Notes under the pieces: model-generated
The model's input: only the letters and a program-made list of their open reading frames with translations
Database searches by the model: none
What the model was told of the DNA's origin: nothing
Part shown: positions 1-5,942 of the stretch, one piece after another
Layout: each line of letters starts with the position of its first letter
Numbering within the stretch: position 1 is the first letter of the stretch
Made by a program: the position numbers and the translations under genes
NCBI GenBank assembly: GCA_937902285.1
Contig: CALGTB010000221.1
Location: forward strand, 1-8,411
DNA length: 8,411 bases
DNA from: an uncultured Actinomycetes bacterium
GTDB taxonomy: Bacteria; Actinomycetota; Actinomycetes; S36-B12
Reading direction: 5' to 3'

Positions 1-1189
1 GGACCCCGTTGTTGATGGAGATGAGCAGCTCCTTCAGCCAGTGGAAGGACTCCTCCGCATCGAGGTAGTAGTACCCGAGCGGGATCAGCGTGACGATCAC
101 CGCTGCCCACGTCAGCCACCGCACAGCACCTCCGGGCAGGTCCACCACGAGTCGGCCGAACGTGCGGCTGCCGAGGACAGCTATGGCAAGGATCACCGGC
201 GCACAGATCATGACGAGATCGCGCGTGCGGTCCTCGCCGAACAGGGTCGAGACCACCAGAGGAGCGGCGACGATGAGGATGAGCACGTAGACGGCCACCC
301 ACCAGGTCCGAACGAGCAGGAGGCACAGCACGAGCAGCAGCGCCGTCACGCCAAGGTAGCTCCACACCAGCGATGGACCGGCCTGGAGCGTGACCATCGC
401 CTTCTCGATCGTGAAGCGGACGAACCCCTGGCTCGGATCGTAGGCGGTGGCGCCTTCGATCTTCTCCCCCGAGATGAAGGGCAACAGGATCCCGATCCGG
501 GTCCGGTAGGGGTCGCCGGCGATGGTGAACCAGGCTTGGACGATCACCAGCACTGCCACGGCGGACGCGAGGAGCCGCACGCCGACGGCGCGCCACTCTG
601 CGAAGGCGGGTACGACCGCCAGGAGGAGCAGGAGGACCGCAGCGACAAGCAGCTGCTCCGGCGACGTCAGCGCCGCGATCGCCGCGCCCAGCCAGGACAC
701 CCAGGTGCGCAAGCCGAGCACGGCGATCGCGACGCCCACGATGAAGAAGGCGTCGTAGCGTCCGATCTCGCGCCACATGACGGCTGCGATGCCGCTCGAC
801 AGGATCGCGGCGAGGGCCAGGTAGTGGCTCTCGCCGCGGGTGCGCCGCAGCACCAGCACGCAGACGAGAACGAGGGAGGCGATGGTGATGGCCACCTGCA
901 GGAGGAGCCAGACGATGCTGGTCGTGTCGAAGCCGAGCGAGGCCCAGGCAGTGCCGAAGGCGTTGAACAGCACATTGGCCTGGAAGGAGTTGTCAGGGCT
1001 CTGCCAGTTCGACAGGAGCTGAGGCGAGAGCTCGAACCAGTTCCAGACCACGAAGCCGCTCTTGAGGAGGCTGACGGTGAGGAGGACGGCCACCACCAGT
1101 GGCGTCGGACGGGCCGCCACCCAGTCGGCGAAACCGCCCAGCCGGGCGCGAAGCACCGTGAGGACGGGGTCCTTCGTCACGCCGTCCAC
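1..1189 (-). CDS. Polytopic membrane protein of unknown family (5' part; C-terminus off the left edge)
   Basis: The minus strand is open without a stop from a GTG at 1189 to the window edge, giving 396 residues. The start is chosen because GGAGG lies 9 nt upstream (1199-1203) and an in-frame TAA lies further up near 1243. The product is strongly hydrophobic, with roughly 9-10 likely membrane segments (for example residues ~30-48, 92-115, 123-138, 147-160, 163-196, 204-224, 277-293, 296-316, 327-340, 358-375). Polar loops hold W139-R-E-I-G-R-Y-D146, TSPEQ near 175-179 and a long presumed outer loop at ~225-265 rich in charged residues (GEKIEG, DPSQGF). The architecture resembles GT-C glycosyltransferases or Wzy-like polymerases, but I recognise no diagnostic motif, so the function is left open. 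It is transcribed away from the DUF2142-like gene. Confidence 0.8.
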   Translation of the reverse strand, partial: MDGVTKDPVLTVLRARLGGFADWVAARPTPLVVAVLLTVSLLKSGFVVWNWFELSPQLLSNWQSPDNSFQANVLFNAFGTAWASLGFDTTSIVWLLLQVAITIASLVLVCVLVLRRTRGESHYLALAAILSSGIAAVMWREIGRYDAFFIVGVAIAVLGLRTWVSWLGAAIAALTSPEQLLVAAVLLLLLAVVPAFAEWRAVGVRLLASAVAVLVIVQAWFTIAGDPYRTRIGILLPFISGEKIEGATAYDPSQGFVRFTIEKAMVTLQAGPSLVWSYLGVTALLLVLCLLLVRTWWVAVYVLILIVAAPLVVSTLFGEDRTRDLVMICAPVILAIAVLGSRTFGRLVVDLPGGAVRWLTWAAVIVTLIPLGYYYLDAEESFHWLKELLISINNGV

Positions 1190-1198
1190 GAGCCATGT

Positions 1199-1203
1199 CC
1201 TCC
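1199..1203 (-). promoter_or_regulatory. Ribosome binding site GGAGG deciding the GTG start at 1189
   Basis: On the minus strand GGAGG is followed by 9 nt and then GTG at 1189. An ATG at 1196 lies only 2 nt from this site, is in another frame and gives only a 67-codon Arg/Pro/Gly-rich product. The GTG frame instead continues as a hydrophobic membrane protein to the window edge. Confidence 0.65.
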
Positions 1204-1216
1204 AGTGCTGGGCCTG

Positions 1217-1242
1217 AAGGACGAGTCTAACGACGCGTCCTT
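1217..1242. repeat. 7-bp inverted repeat in the divergent intergenic region (possible operator)
   Basis: AAGGACG (1217-1223) and CGTCCTT (1236-1242) are exact reverse complements separated by 12 nt. The repeat is centred on the candidate minus-strand -10 element and lies just upstream of the plus-strand one, a layout that would suit a dimeric regulator of the divergent pair. A 7-bp repeat in an 83-bp GC-rich gap can easily arise by chance. Confidence 0.3.
1224..1229 (-). promoter_or_regulatory. Candidate -10 element (TAGACT) for the left membrane-protein gene
   Basis: The minus strand reads TAGACT, fitting the actinobacterial TANNNT -10 pattern. It lies about 35 nt upstream of the GTG at 1189, which would give a short leader that includes the GGAGG site. 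No convincing -35 box is seen at the expected spacing (TCTGAG at 1247-1252 is only a weak match), so this is tentative. Confidence 0.3.
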
Positions 1243-1260
1243 ACGGCTCAGACCGGCAGT

Positions 1261-1273
1261 TATGCTGACCCCG
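1261..1273 (+). promoter_or_regulatory. Candidate -10 element (TATGCT) of a leaderless transcript
   Basis: TATGCT at 1261-1266 is a good -10 hexamer. Six nucleotides separate it from the GTG at 1273, so the expected transcription start falls on the first base of the start codon. No Shine-Dalgarno-like sequence precedes this GTG. Together these are the usual signs of a leaderless actinobacterial gene. The -35 region is not convincing. Confidence 0.5.
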
Positions 1274-2865
1274 TGAACCGACGCTCGTCTGGCCTGGCGA
1301 GGCGCTGGCGAATCATCGCCCTTCCCACCGTCGCATTCCTGTTCCTGGGGTGGGCGTGGGCGTTCGCCTCACCGGTCGGCTCGGCTGCCGATGAGAGTTT
1401 CCACCTGACCTCCATCTGGTGTGCGTGGGGCGACTCCGATTCCTGTGTCATCTCCGACATCCCCGGCGTGGTGAGCGTGCCGGATCGCGTGGCCAACGCA
1501 TCGTGCATGGCACAGCTCGGGAACGACAGCGCAGCGTGCGTCTACTCGCTCACGATGGACCTCGTCGAGACCAACGAGGTCAACCGCGGCGAGATCAAGT
1601 ACCCGCCCATCTACTACGGCATCATGCGTGCGTTCGTCGGACCGGATGTGTCGACATCGGTGCTGATGATGAGGTTCGTCAACGTCGCCATCGCGGCGGC
1701 GCTGATCGCCTTCGCGCTCGTGGTCGCACGGCCCGTGGCTCGCCGCGCCATGACGCTGGCACTCATGGTCTGCATGGTCCCGACGGGCATCTTCTTCATC
1801 GCCTCGGTCAACCCCAGCGCATGGGCCATCACGGGAGGGATGCTCTTCTGGGCCTTCCTGTACACGCTGCTCAGCGAGCCCACGATCCGTACGAGGAGGG
1901 CGATCGCTGCCGGTGTCGGCGCGGCGGCCTGCGCGATCCTCGCCCTGAGCGCCCGCGGCGACAGCGCCATCGTCCTGTCGGCGTCCGCCGTTGCCGTGAT
2001 CCTCCTCGCGTGGCCGCGACTGCGCGGCCGAGTACGCCTCCTGTGGCTGTCGCTCCTGGCCATCCCCTTCATCGCCATCGCCGCGGTGTTCAACGTGGGC
2101 CGCTACGCGTCCCTCGGCCTGGTGTTCCCGCCCGGCAACCCGGACATGGATCAGCCGAACTCCGTGGTGAAGATGCTCGTCGAACTTCCCACCTTCCTCG
2201 CCGGGATCCTCGGTGGTCAGGTGTCGGTCTGGGCTCAACGATCATCGTCCAACGACTCGCAGATTCCGGGCTTCTCGTGGCCCGGGTACTCCTTCGGGGT
2301 GGGATCGCTCGACGTCCAGAACCCCGAGATCTCATCCCTCCTCGTCCTCGCCTGCGTGGGTGGCGTCGTCTTCCTGGGACTGAGGAGCCATGGCCTGCGG
2401 AAGATAGTGGCTCTCGGCCTGCTGTCGGCGACCCTCGTGGGCGAACTCCTTGTCATGCGCGGGCTCGTCGCCTTCCAGCCGATCCAGTCACTGCAGCCCC
2501 GCTACTACTTCGCGCTGGTGGTGGTGATCGTCAGTGTTGCCGCGATCGCCTTCCCGAGGAGGCCCAGTCTCGTGAATCGCGGGCAGGCCGCGCTTCTGGT
2601 GGTCGTCCTGGTCGTCGCCGACACCGCCGCCCTGATGGCGACCGTCGCCCGCTACACCTACGGCCAGGCGCACAGCTGGACAGGGCTCGTCGACGCCCCG
2701 AACTGGTGGTGGTCATCGGGCCCCAGCCACGTCATCACCATCGCGATCGGCGTCCTCGCCTCCGCCGCATGGCTCGTCGGGATGGCACGCATAGCCGTGC
2801 ATGCAGGATCCGGGGCTCCTCGGGGCGATCGTGCCCCACGGGCGCTTGCCTCAGATCACGCGTAG
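1273..2865 (+). CDS. DUF2142-like polytopic membrane protein, 530 aa
   Basis: The 530-residue protein has about 10-12 hydrophobic segments, beginning with one at ~14-34. The first presumed outer loop starts with G36-S-A-A-D40-E41-S-F-H, matching the acidic D/E-x-x-H signature that I associate with the DUF2142 family. It also contains four cysteines (50, 58, 78, 89) that could form disulfides outside the cell. Later marks are ARGDSAIVL at ~227-235 and LQPRYYF near 411, both family-like. An acidic motif in the first outer loop is also how GT-C enzymes using polyprenyl-linked sugars are built, so a glycosyltransferase role is possible but inferred. The GTG at 1273 is the only plausible start: no SD, leaderless promoter geometry. 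It is the only plus-strand gene and its last 10 bp overlap the 3' end of the WecA-like gene. Confidence 0.85.
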   Translation: MNRRSSGLARRWRIIALPTVAFLFLGWAWAFASPVGSAADESFHLTSIWCAWGDSDSCVISDIPGVVSVPDRVANASCMAQLGNDSAACVYSLTMDLVETNEVNRGEIKYPPIYYGIMRAFVGPDVSTSVLMMRFVNVAIAAALIAFALVVARPVARRAMTLALMVCMVPTGIFFIASVNPSAWAITGGMLFWAFLYTLLSEPTIRTRRAIAAGVGAAACAILALSARGDSAIVLSASAVAVILLAWPRLRGRVRLLWLSLLAIPFIAIAAVFNVGRYASLGLVFPPGNPDMDQPNSVVKMLVELPTFLAGILGGQVSVWAQRSSSNDSQIPGFSWPGYSFGVGSLDVQNPEISSLLVLACVGGVVFLGLRSHGLRKIVALGLLSATLVGELLVMRGLVAFQPIQSLQPRYYFALVVVIVSVAAIAFPRRPSLVNRGQAALLVVVLVVADTAALMATVARYTYGQAHSWTGLVDAPNWWWSSGPSHVITIAIGVLASAAWLVGMARIAVHAGSGAPRGDRAPRALASDHA

Positions 2866-3791
2866 ACCGACGCGAGAGCCACAGCCGCGATCACTCCGGA
2901 GATTCCCAGCAGCTGGAGGAAGACCACCGATCGCGGCACCGATGCTCCCCTGTTCTGCAGAACGTGGCTCATGTGGTCACGGCCGGCCGTGAAGGGATGG
3001 ATTCCCATGCGCAGTCGCTTGATGACGACGTAGGCGGTGTCGACCAGCGGCAGCAGGACCAGCAGGATCGCGATGGCGACACCCACTCCCGCGGGGGCGC
3101 TCTCGGGTCGCAGCCGAACCGTGAGGATGGCGAGCATGGCTCCCAGGAAGTACGCCCCGGCGTCACCCATGTAGACCTTGGCCGGGAACCAGTTGTGCCA
3201 GAGGAACCCGGCTGCGACCCCCGCGAGCGCCACGCCCATGAAGCACACGAGGAACTGGCCGTACATGTAGGCGACGATGCTCGAGCCCAGCGCAGCGACG
3301 AAGACCGTCGAGCCCGCCAGTCCGTCCGAGTTGTCGAGCAGGTTGGTGCCATTGATGACGATCATCACCCACAGCACGAGGATGGCGCCGTCGACCCATC
3401 CCGTGCCGGTCACGCTCAGGCGCGTTCCGAGCGCGAAGGCCAGAACGCCTACCCCCGCCTGAAGGGCCAGTCGAAGGTAGGGGTTCAGGTGCTGGCGGTC
3501 GTCCAGGAACCCCACGAAGGCCGCCACCAGCGCGGGCACGAGCGCCGTCAGCGCGAGGCTCAACTGCTCGGTGCGCTCCGTGGCCAGGAGGATGATCATG
3601 ACCGACACGGTGAAGGCCGCCGCGACCGCGACCCCGCCGAGCTTGGGAATCGGGTTCACCTGCGTCTTGCGCTCGGCGTCAGGGTGGTCGTAGACCCCGA
3701 GCCGATGAGAGATCCGGATGCTGACGGCCACGACGGCCGCCGACAGGCCCGCGCTTCCGAGCAGGACCGCGAGGATGAGCCAGGGGTTCAC
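2856..3791 (-). CDS. WecA/TagO/MraY-family polyprenyl-phosphate N-acetylhexosamine-1-phosphate transferase, 311 aa
   Basis: This integral membrane enzyme should transfer an HexNAc-1-phosphate from a UDP-sugar to undecaprenyl (or decaprenyl) phosphate, starting lipid-linked glycan assembly. Family motifs appear in order: PDAERK...PIPKLGG (37-53), the Mg-binding DD pair (D97-D98 in GFLDDR), N147-GTNLLDNSDGLAG (147-160), MGDAG (208-212, D210) and the C-terminal GRDHMSH loop (270-276, H273 and H276). About 10 membrane segments are visible. The family length of 310-380 residues fits. I start at GTG 3791, which gives MraY-like VNPWLILAVL directly before the first helix; the 24-residue Arg/Pro-rich extension to 3863 overlaps the upstream gene and is not credible. 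The GTG forms a GTGA overlap with the upstream stop. The usual His of the KxHxxP motif is Gln44. The gene is last in the operon. Confidence 0.9.
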   Translation of the reverse strand: MNPWLILAVLLGSAGLSAAVVAVSIRISHRLGVYDHPDAERKTQVNPIPKLGGVAVAAAFTVSVMIILLATERTEQLSLALTALVPALVAAFVGFLDDRQHLNPYLRLALQAGVGVLAFALGTRLSVTGTGWVDGAILVLWVMIVINGTNLLDNSDGLAGSTVFVAALGSSIVAYMYGQFLVCFMGVALAGVAAGFLWHNWFPAKVYMGDAGAYFLGAMLAILTVRLRPESAPAGVGVAIAILLVLLPLVDTAYVVIKRLRMGIHPFTAGRDHMSHVLQNRGASVPRSVVFLQLLGISGVIAAVALASVYA

Positions 3792-4762
3792 GTGGCGAGG
3801 CGGCCTTCCACGTCTGCGGCGACATCGCGCACGATGCGATCGAGGTCGAGAGTCGGCTCCCATCCCAGCAGGTCATGCAGGCGCGTCGTGTCGGGTCGGC
3901 GGCGCTGCATATCCTCGAAGCCCGTCTCGTAGGCCTCGTCATAGGGGATCAGGACGATCTCACTGCTGGACCCCGTGACCTCGAGAACCTTCTCGGCCAG
4001 GCCGCGGATCGAGATCTCGCTCCGTGAGCCCACGTTGAAGACCTTGCCCTCGGCCTCGGTCGAGTTGACCAGGCCCAGCAGCGCCACAACGACGTCCGAG
4101 ACATGGCAGAAGCACCGGGTCTGCTCGCCCGAGCCGAACACGGTCAGCGGCATTCCCTTGAGCGCCTGCTCGACCAGTCGCGGCACGACCATGCCGTAAT
4201 GGCCGACCTGGCGTGGGCCGACCGTGTTGAAGAGCCGGACGATGACCGTTGGCAGGCCCTTCTCGCGCCAGTAGGCATGAGCGAGCACCTCCTCGATCGC
4301 CTTGGCCTCGCTGTAGGACCATCTCGTCTTCAGGGGCGACCCGAGAATGCGGTCGTCCTCCTCGTTGAGCGCATCCGAGGTGTTCTTGCCGTAGATCTCG
4401 CTGGTCGAGGTGACAAGGACCTTTCGGCCGTACTTGTGGCACTTCTCGAGCACGATCTCGGAGCCTCGGATGTTCGTCGCCAGGCTTTCGAGCGGTCGCT
4501 CGACGATGAGGTTGACGCCCACCGCCGCGGCCAGGTGCAGCACGGCATCGGACCGGCGCACGACATCGTCGACCAGGGCATCGTTGAGGATGGAGCCGAG
4601 CACGAACTCGACGTTCGTGCTGCCAGCGTGCTGCCGCAGGTTGTCGTGACGGCCCGTCGAGAGGTCATCGAGGACGACCACCGAGTGCCCCTGGGCGACG
4701 AGGGCGTCGACGAGGTGCGAGCCGATGAAGCCCGCGCCCCCGGTGACTAGGAACTTCGACAC
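3788..4762 (-). CDS. NAD-dependent epimerase/dehydratase (extended SDR), NDP-sugar modifying, 324 aa
   Basis: This is a soluble extended short-chain dehydrogenase/reductase acting on a nucleotide sugar. The NAD-binding TGGAGFIGSH is at 7-16, with the cofactor-selecting D32 in VVVLDDLSTG. The active site is T120-S121 in TSTSEIYG plus Y150-SEA-K154. NTVGPRQVGHYGMV (179-192) and RCFCHVSDVV (216-225) are substrate-domain motifs of epimerase/decarboxylase-type members. The exact reaction cannot be told from sequence. UDP-HexNAc(A) 4-epimerase (WbpP/TviC-like), UDP-glucuronate epimerase or decarboxylase are all possible, and automated pipelines often call this subgroup GDP-mannose 4,6-dehydratase. 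Start GTG 4762 is supported by GGGAGG 6 nt upstream and places the Rossmann motif at residue 7. It is 25 bp downstream of the GT4 gene and overlaps the WecA-like gene by GTGA. Confidence 0.9.
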   Translation of the reverse strand: MSKFLVTGGAGFIGSHLVDALVAQGHSVVVLDDLSTGRHDNLRQHAGSTNVEFVLGSILNDALVDDVVRRSDAVLHLAAAVGVNLIVERPLESLATNIRGSEIVLEKCHKYGRKVLVTSTSEIYGKNTSDALNEEDDRILGSPLKTRWSYSEAKAIEEVLAHAYWREKGLPTVIVRLFNTVGPRQVGHYGMVVPRLVEQALKGMPLTVFGSGEQTRCFCHVSDVVVALLGLVNSTEAEGKVFNVGSRSEISIRGLAEKVLEVTGSSSEIVLIPYDEAYETGFEDMQRRRPDTTRLHDLLGWEPTLDLDRIVRDVAADVEGRLAT

Positions 4763-4768
4763 TGACTG

Positions 4769-4774
4769 CCTCCC
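4769..4774 (-). promoter_or_regulatory. Strong ribosome binding site GGGAGG before the SDR gene
   Basis: The minus strand reads GGGAGG, then 6 nt, then GTG at 4762. It lies in the only true intergenic gap (25 bp, 4763-4787) of the operon, and fixes the start against a longer in-frame option at 4837 that would run into the GT4 gene. Confidence 0.75.
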
Positions 4775-4787
4775 GGCTGTTGACGCC

Positions 4788-5942
4788 TCATCCTTCCACA
4801 AGGCGCCCAGCACGAAGCGACCGATACAGGTCGGCATGACTGGCGATCATCCGATCCATGCCGTACGCCTCGCGCATGCTCACCCGAGCCTGGATGCCCA
4901 GGCGACGGGCGAGGTCAGGATCCGAGATGAGCCGGGACACGGCCGCGGCGACGCTGGCACCTGACGGCTGGCACAGGAGGCCCGTCAGGCCGTCGCTGAC
5001 CACGCTGCCGACCGACCCCACATCCGTGGCCACCACCGGCAGCCCCGCCAGTCCTGCCTGGATGAGGCTGAGAGGCGTCCCCTCGTTGTCACTCGTGAGG
5101 ATGAGGGCGTCGCTGGCGGCGATCACGAGCTCGGGGTCCGAGCGCCACCCCAGCATGAGCACGGGAAGGCGTTCGCGCTCCACGCGGGCACGAAGCCCCT
5201 CCTCCTCGTCGCCCGAGCCGGCGACCACGAAGAGCGCCTCCGGGTGGGTCTCACGCACCAGGGCGACCGCGTCGGCGAACCGGTCGGGTCGCTTGATGCC
5301 CGTGAGCCGACCCAGCATCGTCACGACGGGCCGATCGGGATCGATGCCCAGCGCCTGCCGGGCCACCGCGCGGTCCGGGAGAGCCGGCAGGTCGACGCCA
5401 GGTGGGATCACCTCGTACTGCCGGGCCGTTCCCACGCCCGCGGCGAGAAGGTCGTCGCGGACGCGATCGGCCACCGCGACAAGGCGGTCGGTGCGAGCAG
5501 CCAGTCGCCGCTCGAGGCCGATGACCGCCTGCGTCTTCCTCGGCGAGAAGTAGCCGTGCAGGAGATGACCGTGGTACGTGTGGACGAGTGCCGCATCCGT
5601 ACGTGCAAGGCGCGCTGCCACGCGCCCGACCACGCCCGCCTTCGCCGTGTGGGTGTGGATCACGTCCGGTCGCAGCTCGCGGAACCTGCGAGCCAGCGTT
5701 CCTGCCACGACGAGGTCCGACCAGGGGCGAACCGAACGGCCCAGTCCCTCGACCCTCTCGACGGGGATGTCGGTTGCCTGCGTGTCTAGGTAGTCGGCCT
5801 CGTCAGCGGCGCAGTAGCCCGTCAGCAGCCGACTCTGGAAGGCATCAGGATCGAGCCCACGCATGGTGCTGGCGATGAGCACCGCGGGACCGCCCACGTT
5901 CATCCGAGCGATGACATGGACCACGCGGATGGGGCGACTCAC
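4788..5942 (-). CDS. Glycosyltransferase family 4 (GT-B fold), 384 aa
   Basis: This is a cytoplasmic, membrane-associated retaining glycosyltransferase, probably adding a sugar to the lipid-linked acceptor. The N-terminal acceptor domain has the glycine loop MNVGGPAVL (14-22), HTHTAKAGVVGR (96-107) and HTYHGHLLHGYFSPRKT (121-137), all typical of GT4 enzymes. The donor domain has GRLTGIKRPD (211-220, the Arg/Lys pair for the nucleotide diphosphate), GSGDEEEGLRA (242-252) and DNEGTPLSLIQA (285-296). This last is the EX7E region, with E287 present but Q295 in place of the second Glu. VATDVGSVGSVV (304-315) follows. Start GTG 5942 overlaps the upstream dehydrogenase stop as GTGA and puts the first strand at residue 5. 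The 60-residue upstream extension is Arg/Pro-rich and lies inside the dehydrogenase gene. Donor and acceptor cannot be predicted. Confidence 0.9.
   Translation of the reverse strand: MSRPIRVVHVIARMNVGGPAVLIASTMRGLDPDAFQSRLLTGYCAADEADYLDTQATDIPVERVEGLGRSVRPWSDLVVAGTLARRFRELRPDVIHTHTAKAGVVGRVAARLARTDAALVHTYHGHLLHGYFSPRKTQAVIGLERRLAARTDRLVAVADRVRDDLLAAGVGTARQYEVIPPGVDLPALPDRAVARQALGIDPDRPVVTMLGRLTGIKRPDRFADAVALVRETHPEALFVVAGSGDEEEGLRARVERERLPVLMLGWRSDPELVIAASDALILTSDNEGTPLSLIQAGLAGLPVVATDVGSVGSVVSDGLTGLLCQPSGASVAAAVSRLISDPDLARRLGIQARVSMREAYGMDRMIASHADLYRSLRAGRLVEG

Noticed and set aside
41..1276. Plus-strand open frame of 411 codons
   Set aside because: It is antisense to the left membrane-protein gene. 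Its translation is Arg/Asp/Glu/His/Gly-rich low-complexity sequence with no domain, which is what GC-biased codon positions produce. The minus-strand frame gives a proper membrane protein.
1369..2238. Minus-strand open frame of 289 codons
   Set aside because: It is antisense to the DUF2142-like gene, is very rich in Asp, Arg, His and Gly, and shows no family motif or start signal.
2822..2837. Hairpin GGGGCG-ATCG-TGCCCC as a terminator of the DUF2142-like gene
   Set aside because: It is a short stem inside the coding sequence with one wobble pair and no following T-run, and such hairpins are common in GC-rich DNA.
1419..3932. Plus-strand open frame of 837 codons, the longest in the window
   Set aside because: It runs out of frame through the DUF2142-like gene and then antisense to the WecA-like gene. 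Its product is Arg/His/Pro/Asp-rich with no recognisable motif, whereas the two genes it overlaps are well supported.
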